The position numbers and the translations under genes are program-made. The notes under the pieces are model-generated. The model was not told where the DNA came from, made no database searches, and saw only the letters and a program-made list of their open reading frames with translations. A DNA stretch of 64,000 nucleotides from Acidomyces sp. 'richmondensis' (lineage: Eukaryota; Ascomycota; Dothideomycetes; Mycosphaerellales; Teratosphaeriaceae): assembly GCA_003545705.1 (NCBI GenBank), contig QVLQ01000014.1, forward strand, positions 620,001 to 684,000, in the 5' to 3' direction. Every line of letters starts with the position of its first letter. Position 1 is the first letter of the stretch. Positions 31,808 to 42,440 of the stretch are shown here, piece by piece.

Positions 31808-33143
31808 TCATGGACTTTCCGCCTTATGTTGCAAAGCCTGTAGGCAACCGTCGTACGCCGCTTTTTTCACTAGGGGAGTGTTGGGGCCGTCTGGCTGGAA
31901 GAACAGATCCGCATACCCTTGGCCGGCGAACGTGCTGGGCACCCATGAATATGTATCGTCAAAATCCCAGACCGTTATACCGATACAGCGTTCTGTTGCA
32001 GCACAGGCTGCGACGGTGGCGTAATAGTCGGCAACTTGCTGGGCCTCGCTGGTAGCATTTGGAGGCAGATAAAGACGTACATCGAGCTCGGTAACAGCAA
32101 CGTCAATGTCAAGAGAAGTGAAATCAGCCATGTTTGTGATTTGCGTAGCCTGAGACGGAGTTTCACCAGCTAGGGAAGGGTAAGCATCAAGTTGTGAACA
32201 TAGGATTCCCTCAGAAGCTTTAGGACTTACCGATGAAGTGGGACTCAAGGCCGACGCCATCTATTTGGATGTTCCTTGCTTTAAGCTCCTTGACAATATT
32301 CTGTGCTGCTGTAGATTTGGGCCCAGGATATTCAATGTTGTAGTCATTGTAGTAGAGCTTAACATTCAACTTATGGTCTTTGACGGCTTTCTCGGCATAC
32401 TCGAATGCCATCGCAACGTACTCGGGACCAATAGTGTCGAACCAGATATTGTTTTGATACGATCCGGCTGGGTCATCAGAGAGGGCTTCGTTAACCACAT
32501 CCCAGCTATAGCACTGATCTCCAAAATGTGAGACTAGAGTATATACATGATTTTGTAGCACCTTGCTCAAGGTTTCGTTTGTCCAATTTGTGGTAGGGTT
32601 AGTAACCCATGTGGGAAGCTCGGATTGCCAGATAAGATTGTGGCAACGAACAAGCTTGTGCGACGCAAAGGCAATGTCCAGGAACTCCTGCGCGCCGGTG
32701 AAATTAAAAACGTTTTGCTCTGGCTCCGTGAACATGAATTTCATAATATTCGCGGGTGTGGTACCACCAAAATCATGCGTATTGTTGTATTCCTTCATGT
32801 AATAGCGATCATCCTGTTCTAAACCGGGGATGTCTGCAGCAGTTCCAAACCAAAGCTTGCCATCGGCTCGAGCTGCATTATTAAGACCCCAATTGGAAGG
32901 CTGCGGCGTGGCAAGAAGTGTCGTGGTAGGATTAGTGTTGGTTGCACTAGACGTGGTTGTCGTGGTAGCATCACTGGTAGGTGAAGTAATTGTGGAAGAG
33001 CAAGTGCCCAATTCGGTGACTGTTGCGATGATTGTTGTGGAGACCGTTTTTGTCTCCGTCACTGTAATTCCCCAAGCTTCTTTGGGGACAGCCACAGCCA
33101 CAGATGCCAGAAGACCTGAGATTAGAAGCGAGTGGAAAGACAT
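31808..33143 (-). CDS. Secreted GH10 endo-1,4-beta-xylanase
   Basis: Hydrolyses the xylan backbone of plant cell walls. Join 33143..32231 and 32169..31808, giving 424 aa. Donor GTAAGT and acceptor CTAG restore LESHFI-AGETPSQATQ. A signal peptide covers residues 1-19. It is followed not by a CBM1 but by a Thr/Ser/Val-rich tract (about 26-82: TVTETKTVSTTIIATVTELG, then poly-Thr). The GH10 barrel runs from about 84 to the end: CHNLIWQSELPTWV, acid/base Glu219 in WDVVNEAL, KLYYNDYNIEYPGPK, nucleophile Glu332 in VTELDVR, and GITVWDFDDTYSWVP. All catalytic parts are present. The neighbouring secreted protease and GH62 relic support a plant-degrading role. Confidence 0.94.
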
Positions 33144-34483
33144 TTCGAATAGTATAGACTAGGTGATGTAAAAAAAATGTGAATCAACGGTGATCACTGT
33201 GAGCGAAAAATGAGGGAGAGAAGGGATGATGGACTATATGCCTGACCTTCGACATCTCAATTAGTGTGTCAGGCATTGCGATGATGAAATGTAGGTTCAT
33301 GCAAGACGACACGAGTCACGGCGCATTCATTGTGAACTAGGCAAGCAAATATTGGCCAGATATCGGCTAAAGTAATAAATAAATTGAGAAGTGAATGAAC
33401 CGGATGATCACAAACCGCAAAACAAAATTCGATTCTGGCTCAAGTCTAGACCATTTCATGAGGCCCGCATAGGAAGGTGGCAATCTGCATCAAGCGAGCT
33501 GCTAAAATGCATTCCCCATAACCCCTGCAAGACAGCCACCAAGGATGAGGCCAAGGAACGGTGCATGGCACAGATAATTTATAAAATGTGCGGTAATGTG
33601 TGGTTGGCCGGATAAATACTTCGGACTTTGGTGCGCTCCTGTTGCGGGGTTTTATGTGCAGGAAAATTTGAATTGCAGATATGCTATATTGAAGGATTTA
33701 TGAGCGTCTGCCGTTCGCTGTTAGTACGGCATAATACAAGCAGATATCTATTTAGGCAAGCGAATATGTGCACAACTCTAATTTATGGTCAAGACGTGAA
33801 GCCTCGCTCCCCAAAGTTGCAACTAAGTTATACAATTCCATGGCCAAGTAACAAAGTTCTGTATCTCTTACGTACTTTACTAGAGTGCTGAAGCCAACAA
33901 CGACCGCTATATCCATGGGACGTCCGATATCGCACCCCGGATCGTGAGAAGCTACATGGTATAAAAGCATTCTTCCATGGACCCGATGCGGCTAAATGTG
34001 TATTGCTTCCAGGCCCGGCACCAAATCCACCATCAATATGTCGAAACCAATAGCATCCGAGACCAGTTTGCATCCGCACTGTAGACAAGCCTTGTTCGGA
34101 TCCTCGATGGTTGATTGGTGACTGGAGTACGAATGTTCTGATGCTAACAAGATGCCAGCAATTTGTGCCCGGGGCGGTGATCTGCATTCGATAACTGCTG
34201 TGCTCGACACAAATTAACATTTGAATAAGTGGAGATTTGTGAAAACCAGAGACCACGCTTTTGGCATTGGGTAGAATCTTTCAAAGACGGATTATTACGC
34301 CAATGCCATCTCGAGAGATTGATGAAATTCAATCTCATTAAAATGATTCCTGAGATCGGCTCTAATAATCCAAATGGACGAATGTATGGTCCAAGAGAAA
34401 TTTAGCGCAGTCTTCCCGCTTGGTCACCAGTCCAGTATGAATGGTAGCTCCGAATGATACCTTCCGAGAGTGAAAACATTCTT
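33144..34483. other. Intergenic, 1.3 kb
   Basis: Xylanase promoter on the left and 3' flank of TIM22 on the right. Short ORFs only, none recognised. Confidence 0.5.
33365..33370 (+). promoter_or_regulatory. Candidate XlnR/Xyr1 site upstream of the xylanase
   Basis: GGCTAA, the core element bound by the xylanase regulator XlnR/Xyr1 in Aspergillus and Trichoderma, about 220 nt upstream of the GH10 start. A six-base match can occur by chance, so this is suggestive only. Confidence 0.35.
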
Positions 34484-35134
34484 TTATATGATGGGATCTG
34501 CAGCCCGATCATCCTGCTCTCTCCGCATGTACGCATCGATCGCCGCACTAAAGGCCGCAAATCCTACACAACCTATGGCGGCCGCCTGTGGCCCACCACT
34601 CCTTGCTAGCCATCCTCCCGTCAAGCAGCCCGCTGCAACACCATTGGCCAAATCGTTTTTTGCTCGGAGTCCTTCAATGCAGCACTCGGTACCCGCAAAC
34701 ACCGCGCCAATGTATCCAAAATTTTTGGCTGAGGACCATGAAGAGCGTCCCATGTCCATGAACCCGCGTTTTAATTGCTCGCGGACTGGTATGTCTGTAA
34801 TTTGGGTACCAACGCCTCCCGGCATGCCGGCGGAAAGTGGTGTGTCGTAGCGCATGGAAGACATAAAGAGGCCAAAAAGCCCTCCTAGGCCGAAACCCAT
34901 GGTGCCTGCAACTACAGTTTTCCCAGGGCACGACTCCATGGCTGCTTGCATCTATGCATTCATGTCAACATCTGGTGAAGTGGTGGCGACTTTGCTGTCA
35001 CAATTACAACGCGATTTCCAGGCACTTACAAACTTCACCATTTGCTGTTCCTGCAGCTGCTGTGGGTCCATTCCAGCGCCTGCTTGGCCACGTCCAGGGA
35101 AACCTCCCATTCCCGGCATGTTCGGGAGTGCCAT
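34484..35134 (-). CDS. TIM22: Mitochondrial inner-membrane translocase subunit TIM22
   Basis: Channel subunit of the TIM22 carrier-import complex, which inserts metabolite carriers into the inner membrane. Join 35134..35030 and 34951..34484, giving 190 aa (donor GTAAGT, acceptor ATAG, phase 0). The N-terminus is MALPNMPGMGGFPGRG with a Gln-rich MDPQQLQEQQMVKF. The Tim17/22/23 domain follows: ESCPGKTVVAGTMGFGLGGL, then RGFMDMGRSSWSSAKNFGYI, then VFAGTECCIEGLRAKND and GCLTGGWLARSGGPQAA, with four hydrophobic Gly-rich segments. The paired Cys positions match the family disulfide. The upstream open frame has another ATG, but MALPNMP gives the expected length. Confidence 0.93.
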
Positions 35135-35418
35135 TCTCAACGTGAGAGATATTAGTACAGGTTTGGACACGATAAAGCCTTGCAAATAATCGGATCTAGA
35201 AAATCGCTGGACAGGTTGGATGTCGAGGGAATGGAGCTAGTACCGAAGGAGGAGTGAACTCCGATAGAAATTACATTTTATTGAGAATAGTTAAGTAGAT
35301 ATAAAATTTTCATTAAACCGTTAAGTCGCACCTCCCACTCCGCCTCATTCAAGTTTTACTTCTCGTGTATGCACATTACAAACAAGCAGACGCTGCTAAT
35401 GCTCCGGCCAGTGATGAG

Positions 35419-37143
35419 TTAGTCATGCTTCATGCCGACATGTGTAGCATCAGCCTCTGAACTCAGTCCTAGATAATCTTCTTGTCCAGTGAATTCTTTT
35501 CCAGGACTCGGAGTCAAGGACTTCTCCCACTCATTCATTAAATGACTTGCCGTTCTTTTCAAGGTGGCAGTACCCAGCTTTGTCAGAGCTGGCCAAGGAA
35601 TAGGGTTTTTCTTATCAAAGCTCGACCTTGCGGTATCAGTAGGTCGGGGACTCGTTGGTCCAGAGACTGTTGTCGCGGCTGTATTACTCTCAGACGCAGC
35701 ACTTGATGAACAAGAATTTTTGGGACTCGAATCATCCCATGTATCCCATGTGTCCTCGGCCTCAACATTGATATCTACAGTCTTTGATACATTTCTCCTA
35801 TGCCCGCGTACAGTGGGCGACTTTTTCATCGGGGTCATCTGTTGGGCTGGAGTGGACACGCCATGTTCAGTCCAGAAAGACGGATCTGCGAGATCTGGCA
35901 ATGCCCCCTGCACAGTAGCGCTCTTAGAGTGTTTCTTATGCGCGTTTGGACTAGGCTTTCTTGTCTCATTGCTCTTTGCACTAATGCTCGATCCTCGTGA
36001 GCTTGGACGAAGACTATTCTTACTATTCTGCTTGCGTGCAGTTCGGCCAGTATGTTGAGTTGTCTGCGCACGGCGCAGAGGAGGCTGAATTGTAGTATGT
36101 TGCGTGATTTCATCTCCAACTGTTGCCTGCCTAAGGTCCTCAAAGAACGTCCAGAGCCCGTCTTTGAAATCTGTTGCCATCTTCTTACCAGTGCGTATGA
36201 GCGCCTCACGGTCAATTCCTGTGACGTCGCCGTTGTCCGGGAGTTTCATGTTGGGACCAGGCGGCTGGGAAAGCTCAGAGGAGGGACGAGACAGAGCAGA
36301 TGCTCGAATGGTTAGGCTGTGCCGATTGAACGATTCTTGGCTGGTCATATCCCTCTTCGCATGATTAGAAAGACTTTCCTTTCTTGGAGGCAGCGGGCGC
36401 TGCACAGGTTTGCCTAAATCATCCCTCGTTGGCGAAAGCAAAGACAATGTCCTTGTATGCCTTGACCCTGAAAACACCGTCCGATTGCTGCTTTTCCCAC
36501 TATTCATTAAAGCCTTTCTCCTCTCCATTTCCTGTTGCATCCACGCACTCGAACCATCCTCATCGTCCTCGTTATTTATACTCGGCAAACTCGTCTGCAG
36601 AGGAATGAGAGGCGTTGCCTTCTTTACCACATCTCCTCTCTTCTTGTTCGCTTCATGAAATGCCCACTGCTTTTTCAAATTGCTGAGGTCCACTTCTGCT
36701 TTTTGCAGCTCCTCTTTCAGTTCCAGGACCTTCCGTTCTTGCGCAGCTATTTCAGTAAGGAAGTTTGTATTAGTTGGCCCTGTAACAGTTTCGATGCCCG
36801 TAGGAGTACCAGCAGTATCTCTAGCCGGAGATTGTGAGGATCGCGTGGGGCTATTAATCCCTACAGGCTGCACGGGGAAAGATAAGGAGAATCTGTTGGG
36901 CCTTGAAGGTCCAGCTGACTCTGTTGCCGATGACAATGATCTGTTGTGACCGGCGTATTTCGTGCTGTCCAAGGTGCTTACAGAGTTTGTGGGACTGGCA
37001 GGAGATGCAATGTGCTCAACAGGACTCGGTTTCGCTGCCATCGCGCCTGAGTTCGTCAGGATCTTCTGCACCTCGATGGGCTGAACTCGACTGCCCCTCT
37101 TTGTTGGCATCGTGCGTTGAAGGGGAGTTGGCGGCTGGTCCAT
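35419..37143 (-). CDS. DUF4048-type Ser-rich coiled-coil protein
   Basis: 574 aa, single exon from an ATG at 37143. Long Ser/Pro/Thr-rich disordered stretches surround a short coiled coil at about 133-165 (EIAAQERKVLELKEELQKAE, then a WAFHEANKK patch). A compact segment at about 320-345 reads MATDFKDGLWTFFEDLRQATVG, and the C-terminal patch is WPALTKLGTATLKRTASHLMNEWEKSL. This pattern matches the fungal DUF4048 proteins as I recall them; the function is unknown. Many Ser/Pro and Arg-x-x-Ser sites suggest phosphorylation. No signal peptide or membrane span. Confidence 0.78.
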   Translation of the reverse strand: MDQPPTPLQRTMPTKRGSRVQPIEVQKILTNSGAMAAKPSPVEHIASPASPTNSVSTLDSTKYAGHNRSLSSATESAGPSRPNRFSLSFPVQPVGINSPTRSSQSPARDTAGTPTGIETVTGPTNTNFLTEIAAQERKVLELKEELQKAEVDLSNLKKQWAFHEANKKRGDVVKKATPLIPLQTSLPSINNEDDEDGSSAWMQQEMERRKALMNSGKSSNRTVFSGSRHTRTLSLLSPTRDDLGKPVQRPLPPRKESLSNHAKRDMTSQESFNRHSLTIRASALSRPSSELSQPPGPNMKLPDNGDVTGIDREALIRTGKKMATDFKDGLWTFFEDLRQATVGDEITQHTTIQPPLRRAQTTQHTGRTARKQNSKNSLRPSSRGSSISAKSNETRKPSPNAHKKHSKSATVQGALPDLADPSFWTEHGVSTPAQQMTPMKKSPTVRGHRRNVSKTVDINVEAEDTWDTWDDSSPKNSCSSSAASESNTAATTVSGPTSPRPTDTARSSFDKKNPIPWPALTKLGTATLKRTASHLMNEWEKSLTPSPGKEFTGQEDYLGLSSEADATHVGMKHD

Positions 37144-40121
37144 TATGGCTGCAGGTGAAGGGAAGATATAGGATTAGAATATGAAAGGGTTTGCCGACAA
37201 GTCCATCTGAAGCAGAAATGAGTACCTAGGTGTCTAGGAGATATACATACAGGGTTCTGAATGGCTGATACGAACTAATCATGCATCAGGCCCCCGTCAT
37301 CCACGGGTAATTCCGCTGTACCTGGAGCTTTCCCTATTTTGAGATAAATGAATGGATCTCAGTCTGTAGACACATGAAATCTCACGCTGCGCCCTTATGC
37401 TATGGCCAACCTTAATATAAAAGTTATTCTTGCACACACAAAGAGGTGTAGCTACGCTTTTGATCGTGCTCCCATTCTTAGACAACAGGAGGTGCGGTGG
37501 AAAGAAGTCCAAGAGTTACCATAAGCTTGCCACTGTAACATCCGAGGCACTTCCCTTAATATACATATACTCATGCTGATAGCCATGCGGTCTCGGGTCT
37601 GCCTCTAATCTTGCAGGTATTGTAAAAATTCTATAGGCCTCATTTGGGCTTTGCGAGAATGATATACGTGTCATACATTGTCTAGAAGCGAATGCAGAAT
37701 GGAGTGCAAGAGTCTCGATAATGGACCATGAACCAAATTTCAATATCTTTTAAAACCCAACAAATTGAAGAGCTTTTCACCTGAAATCGAGGAAAAAAGT
37801 TTTAATAAATCTCGTTGGATAACGACCACATTTTATGTCCCACTTGGGCCACGTTTCCTAAGCTTAAAACTCACGAAGATAATTACTACAGGCAAACACA
37901 TGGAAGTTCTGTTCGCATGCTCTTTAAGATTTCCGATTTAGAAAAAGTTTATGGCAAGGATTCCTGTACCTCGATTTATATGATAAGTTGTGCTTCAATA
38001 AGATTATCGTGTGCACAATTAATATGGATTGGCAATGCAACACTCCAGGCGGTGACCCAGATACTAAGAGAACCTGTTCTCATACTTCCTCTGAGATTCC
38101 ATATTTCGCTTTTGATGGCAAGGGTTGCTTGGCTATATCGTGCACTTAAAGATAATTACCGCAAACATCCTTGAGGCAGGTGTCTAAGGTGTGGCACATT
38201 TCTAGAAATCGTAACGAAATTTGCCTCTTGTCCAATGAATGAATATCCTTGCCATGACCCTAAAACCAAAATTGAATACAATTGAAACGTACCCAAAGAT
38301 GCTGGGATTACGAGAAAAGATTGGCTCCTTTTCTTGCTGTTACTCATTGTTGAGTTTGAGTATGAGGCACCTTGCCGAAAATGAATACTTATTGCAAGAA
38401 AAAGAGAGAGCACGTAGTATGCCTATTTCCATGCACCTGGAATGCCTGCAGCCTCTTACATGGGATCCATACTTGTGTTTACTATCACACATTTTGGATT
38501 TAAATGGGCTTATCGAATCAACGTTGCAAATGGGTAACCTAGTCCAGAAGAAATAATATCTACCTGAGTCGACAGACACTTGGTATCATTTGAACAAAAG
38601 AAGTCGAGTATTGGGGAGAAATTGCTTATTTAAAAATGGTAAGGTTATGGATTGCAGCCCGCTCATCCTTATTTAGAAATTTGTCTCTGTGCTTTAATAT
38701 GGCCTAGATCTTCAATGTGTAAGGGAGGATTCTAAAGCCTTCGACGTATCTTAACATGAAAAGAAGCTGATAAAAGTAGTTATTGGACTGAACAGGCGAA
38801 AGTCAAAACTTTTTACTCGAGAGAAATGCGAAGTTCTCGGCTCATGCCAGTCAAAACTGTAGCGAGTTAGGGTCCAATAAAGCCTTTCATATAGAGAATG
38901 CCATGGCTTGATATGGCAACACTCCATCTATAGATACGATTGATGTGGGAGCATATTTTACCTATGACATGACCATCTATCTCATGCAACATGGAGACTT
39001 TATCATCATACAACACCCTGCATGGGTCACGTATCGCAATGCGGGAGGTTTTGTGTCCACAAGCAGTGTTGATGAAGCGGTCATACCGAGACAGGCGGAC
39101 ATAAAAGCAAACGAAGATTCCCCGGTGGCCATCGGACACGAGACAGGAGTTTAACCCAAAATATTTAGATCATGTTTGGAGAATCTACGAAGACAAAGCG
39201 AAGAAAGTATTGTGAGGCCAGTTGAAAGTTTGGTTGGACACCATATCCTTAATATATATAGTCAAGTATTAGACAGAACTCTCACATACACAAAATAGCA
39301 CGTAAGCCGCTCCATTAAGGAAATCACCTTGACATCGACCTACATAGTGATGGGCTAAGAGCAGCAGATATGTTGTTGCCGCATACAAGTTGATGACCGC
39401 TTCCATTTCGGCACTCCGGCATCACGTTTGACGGGCCATCCCGGTAAGATGATAAAATCGAATAATATAAATAGCCATTGAAATATCTCTTGTCTCCTTG
39501 GGCGTGCAGAGGTGGGTTGCCAATGAGTGCTTAGGAATTGCACCGGTTGAGAAGACAGAATTTCAGCTGCTCTCGCTGTGGTCGACAATCAACAGACCGA
39601 AGCACACGAACTGGAAGGCCTTACGTGCGCAAACGGGGGTATATCCGCTTGAAACCACACAGTAATTGCAGCACATCCAGAGCCGGTCGAGACGCACAGA
39701 ATAATGCTACAATAAGCTGAAGACGTGTGCAGGGACGTGATTGTAGTTTTGCTCTACCGGCGATAGTCTTGCCCTCTGTATACGGTTGTACACAGATCTA
39801 CGCCAACATTGATTCGATATCAGCTCTACATCTACTAGATAAGTTATATGCATAGATCCGACCCTTGGAGGTGCGATTGATGAGGATGGAAGAGCTGTTT
39901 GTGCTCTCGCATATGAGGAACATTACCCTATTGAATCTTCTGGACATGTAGGGTGTTATCACTTGGGCTGGCGACTCTCAAGCGTTATTTCAAGACGTAC
40001 GGAATTCAAGAAATTACGGCACGAAATTTGGCTAGAGAAAACGGGCTTGTTGCCACATACTTCATCAAACATTATGTCGTTTTCAGGTTCGGCCAAGCCT
40101 TCCAGCTTCCTTTACGCAATC
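37144..40121. other. Gene-poor stretch, 3 kb
   Basis: Lies upstream of the DUF4048 gene and downstream of the M18 gene. AT-rich, with ORFs up to about 120 codons but no recognised protein. One open frame (39841-40178, +) runs into the 3' end of the M18 gene and has protein-like composition (IDPTLGGAIDEDGRAVCALA, GHVGCYHLGWRLS) but no start codon near its 5' end. Upstream frames carry other short stretches broken by stops (ALAVVDNQQTEAHELEGLT at about 39,560). It may be a relic of an unidentified gene. Confidence 0.45.
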
Positions 40122-42440
40122 CTATCTGAATTCCTTGTCAACACTTTCAAAACCATTCAGGAAGCCGCGGAACATTAAAACGCCAAGACCCGGATCTAAA
40201 GAACCAGTCGTAGCCCGGATTGAATGCATGCTCAGTTGCGGTATACCTGCGTCAATTGCCCGAATGCCAGTCATCGAACTCAATACAGGACCAACGGTAC
40301 CTCCAGAGCGGCTGTCATTTCTGATCTGAAAGACCTGCAGCTTAGCACCAATCTTGTCGGCACAGCGCTGTAGAACAGCAATAGATGATGAATCTGTAGT
40401 CATGTGGCCATTAGGGTCAGCAGATATCGCCAGACCAACGTTCAGATGTGGGCTGTGGTTTTCCAGATAAGAATCCAAGAAATTTGGGTTGACGGCATGA
40501 ATAACGTCAGAAGACAGCAAGAAAGAATTAGCATAGGTGCGCCCCATCAACTCAGAAGCGGAAGATTTCCCATCAGAGAAACTTCCAACAATGCGCTCGA
40601 GAACCAATGGGAGGAAATTGCTCCGCGCTCCTTGCCGAAGCCCAGAGCCAATCTCTTCATCGTCAAAAAGGCCAACCAGTTTAATCAAACTACTTTCTTC
40701 CGTATCGCCGCTCTGACCGGCTTCGATCAATGCTTGGATTGCAGCCCAAGAGCAGAGTTTATCGTCTATGCAACCCGCGAAGATGAATTCCTTATCCAAG
40801 CCGCCAAGGGTAGCTGGCTGGGTATCGTAGAGTTCTAGTTCCCAATTAAGTATCTTGGAGTATGTGCCAGCAGTCAATCCAATCGCATCACCAATAGCTT
40901 TAACGAGTTTTGGAGGTTGTTTACAAATCCAAGTGCTAGTGTAGGGAAAAGCACCGCTGAAGCCAACGATAGAAGGCTGAGAGAATGGTTCATTTTCGAC
41001 GTCCCGTGAGTTAGTACTTTCGAGACCAATTATCGGCACCATTTGCGTCTCAGGATTGAAAGGAGGCTGAGAAGCAGCGCCGAAGTGAGGTGCCAGCGTT
41101 GGTATGCGAGCGATTGGCCAGTCCAATTTCACGAGCTTGGTGATGATCCGATCCCCGTCTTTAACAAGCACGCGACCACCAATTGAGAGATCGCGATCCC
41201 ACCATGTCATGTTAGGTGCACCAGCATAGGGGGCGACCCCGAGTTGCAAGTATCCAGCCTTGTTCGGTACTTCAGACATTGGCTTTAGTTTTGCGCACAA
41301 AGCATCAACGTGTCCAGCCAAAATGGCAGCTCCGTTGCCAGGTGTATACTTTGATCCAATAGTGAATGCCATAAGTGAAGAGCCGTTACGTTCAACAAAA
41401 TAGCTAGCGCCAGCCTCCAGGTCCCAGCTATCCCTCTCAGAAAGCTCTTTGAAGCCACATCCCTTGAGTTGGAATTTTATAGCATCAACTGCGTGAAATA
41501 CAGTTGGGTTATTGGTCATGAAATCACAGAATGGCTTCGCATATTTGGCCGCGTTGTCTCGAGTTGCTTGCTTAAAACGTTCCTGCTCAATCTTCTTTCC
41601 CTGCCTCCTGGAATACTGCTTTTGTGACGAGCGTTGGGCAAGGTGCGCTTTCCAAAGTCGATCAATCTCAGCATTATCTTCCATAGTGTATTCATCCTCC
41701 GGTTTCGACAACAGAGGGTTGTGATCGGTTGCCCAGCGGTTGCCTAATTCCTCTATCTCTTTCTGTGCCAACAAAAAGCGACGGCCCTGTGTCGCATCTG
41801 CGATGCCCGGAGATTTCACATTGACAGTAGCTGTATTATATTTGCGCGTATTGTTAATTATGTCTTTCTTTTGCTTGGTTTCGGCCTCCTCATATTCGTA
41901 TTCTCCCGAGATATTCGAATTTGATCCCTGGAGAGGCATGGACGAACGACCTAGGCCTTCGGTATTACGCACCATCCGCGATCTTTGTTTGCTCTGCCAT
42001 TCCAGAAGTTTTAGTTGAAGATGGTAGTCCGCGTGAGCTTGGCTGTTCCCGTCCTCGATTTGCTGAATGCCTCTAGCAGTGAGGTCTGCCGTTGGCTCTG
42101 GAGACACCCAACCGATCGGTGTCGGAGATGGAACTGCATTGCGCTCAGTGGATTGCCCTTTAATTATTGCAACATGTTCGTTCCATTTGGCCTTCTCTTC
42201 TGTAGTTGCCTGGCCGGTAGCGATCCGCGTCATCAACCACTTGGTATAGTCATCGTTGCCATGCAACTGTATTGGCTGGTTGAACCTAACATGGTGCTGC
42301 TGCTCAATATCGGCCTGAGGGAGCCGGTTGAGCATGGAAGAACTTGGACGAAATATTGTTTGGACATTCGGACACGATTCGTCGGTGTTGACATTGGCCT
42401 TAGTATAGAGGTTCTGCATCGAGACGGCGTTCCGGACCAT
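40122..42440 (-). CDS. M18 aspartyl aminopeptidase (Ape1/Lap4-like) with long N-terminal extension
   Basis: Zinc aminopeptidase of the type of yeast vacuolar Ape1, 772 aa in one exon from an ATG at 42440. The peptidase part starts at about residue 300: YAKPFCDFMTNNPTVFHAVD, FKELSERDSW, metal ligands in ILAGHVDALCAKLKP, CIDDKLCSWAA, LFDDEEIGS and SSDVIHAVNPNF, then ISADPNGHMTTDSSS, QIRNDSRSGGT and QLSMHSIRATTGSLDPGLGV. All five expected ligand blocks are present. Residues 1-298 are charged and probably disordered, with ADYHLQLKLLEWQSKQRSRM at about 137-156, resembling a motif of other fungal proteins. Usual family members are about 450-515 aa, so the extension is odd. An internal Met at 253 would give a shorter form. 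Confidence 0.9.
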   Translation of the reverse strand: MVRNAVSMQNLYTKANVNTDESCPNVQTIFRPSSSMLNRLPQADIEQQHHVRFNQPIQLHGNDDYTKWLMTRIATGQATTEEKAKWNEHVAIIKGQSTERNAVPSPTPIGWVSPEPTADLTARGIQQIEDGNSQAHADYHLQLKLLEWQSKQRSRMVRNTEGLGRSSMPLQGSNSNISGEYEYEEAETKQKKDIINNTRKYNTATVNVKSPGIADATQGRRFLLAQKEIEELGNRWATDHNPLLSKPEDEYTMEDNAEIDRLWKAHLAQRSSQKQYSRRQGKKIEQERFKQATRDNAAKYAKPFCDFMTNNPTVFHAVDAIKFQLKGCGFKELSERDSWDLEAGASYFVERNGSSLMAFTIGSKYTPGNGAAILAGHVDALCAKLKPMSEVPNKAGYLQLGVAPYAGAPNMTWWDRDLSIGGRVLVKDGDRIITKLVKLDWPIARIPTLAPHFGAASQPPFNPETQMVPIIGLESTNSRDVENEPFSQPSIVGFSGAFPYTSTWICKQPPKLVKAIGDAIGLTAGTYSKILNWELELYDTQPATLGGLDKEFIFAGCIDDKLCSWAAIQALIEAGQSGDTEESSLIKLVGLFDDEEIGSGLRQGARSNFLPLVLERIVGSFSDGKSSASELMGRTYANSFLLSSDVIHAVNPNFLDSYLENHSPHLNVGLAISADPNGHMTTDSSSIAVLQRCADKIGAKLQVFQIRNDSRSGGTVGPVLSSMTGIRAIDAGIPQLSMHSIRATTGSLDPGLGVLMFRGFLNGFESVDKEFR

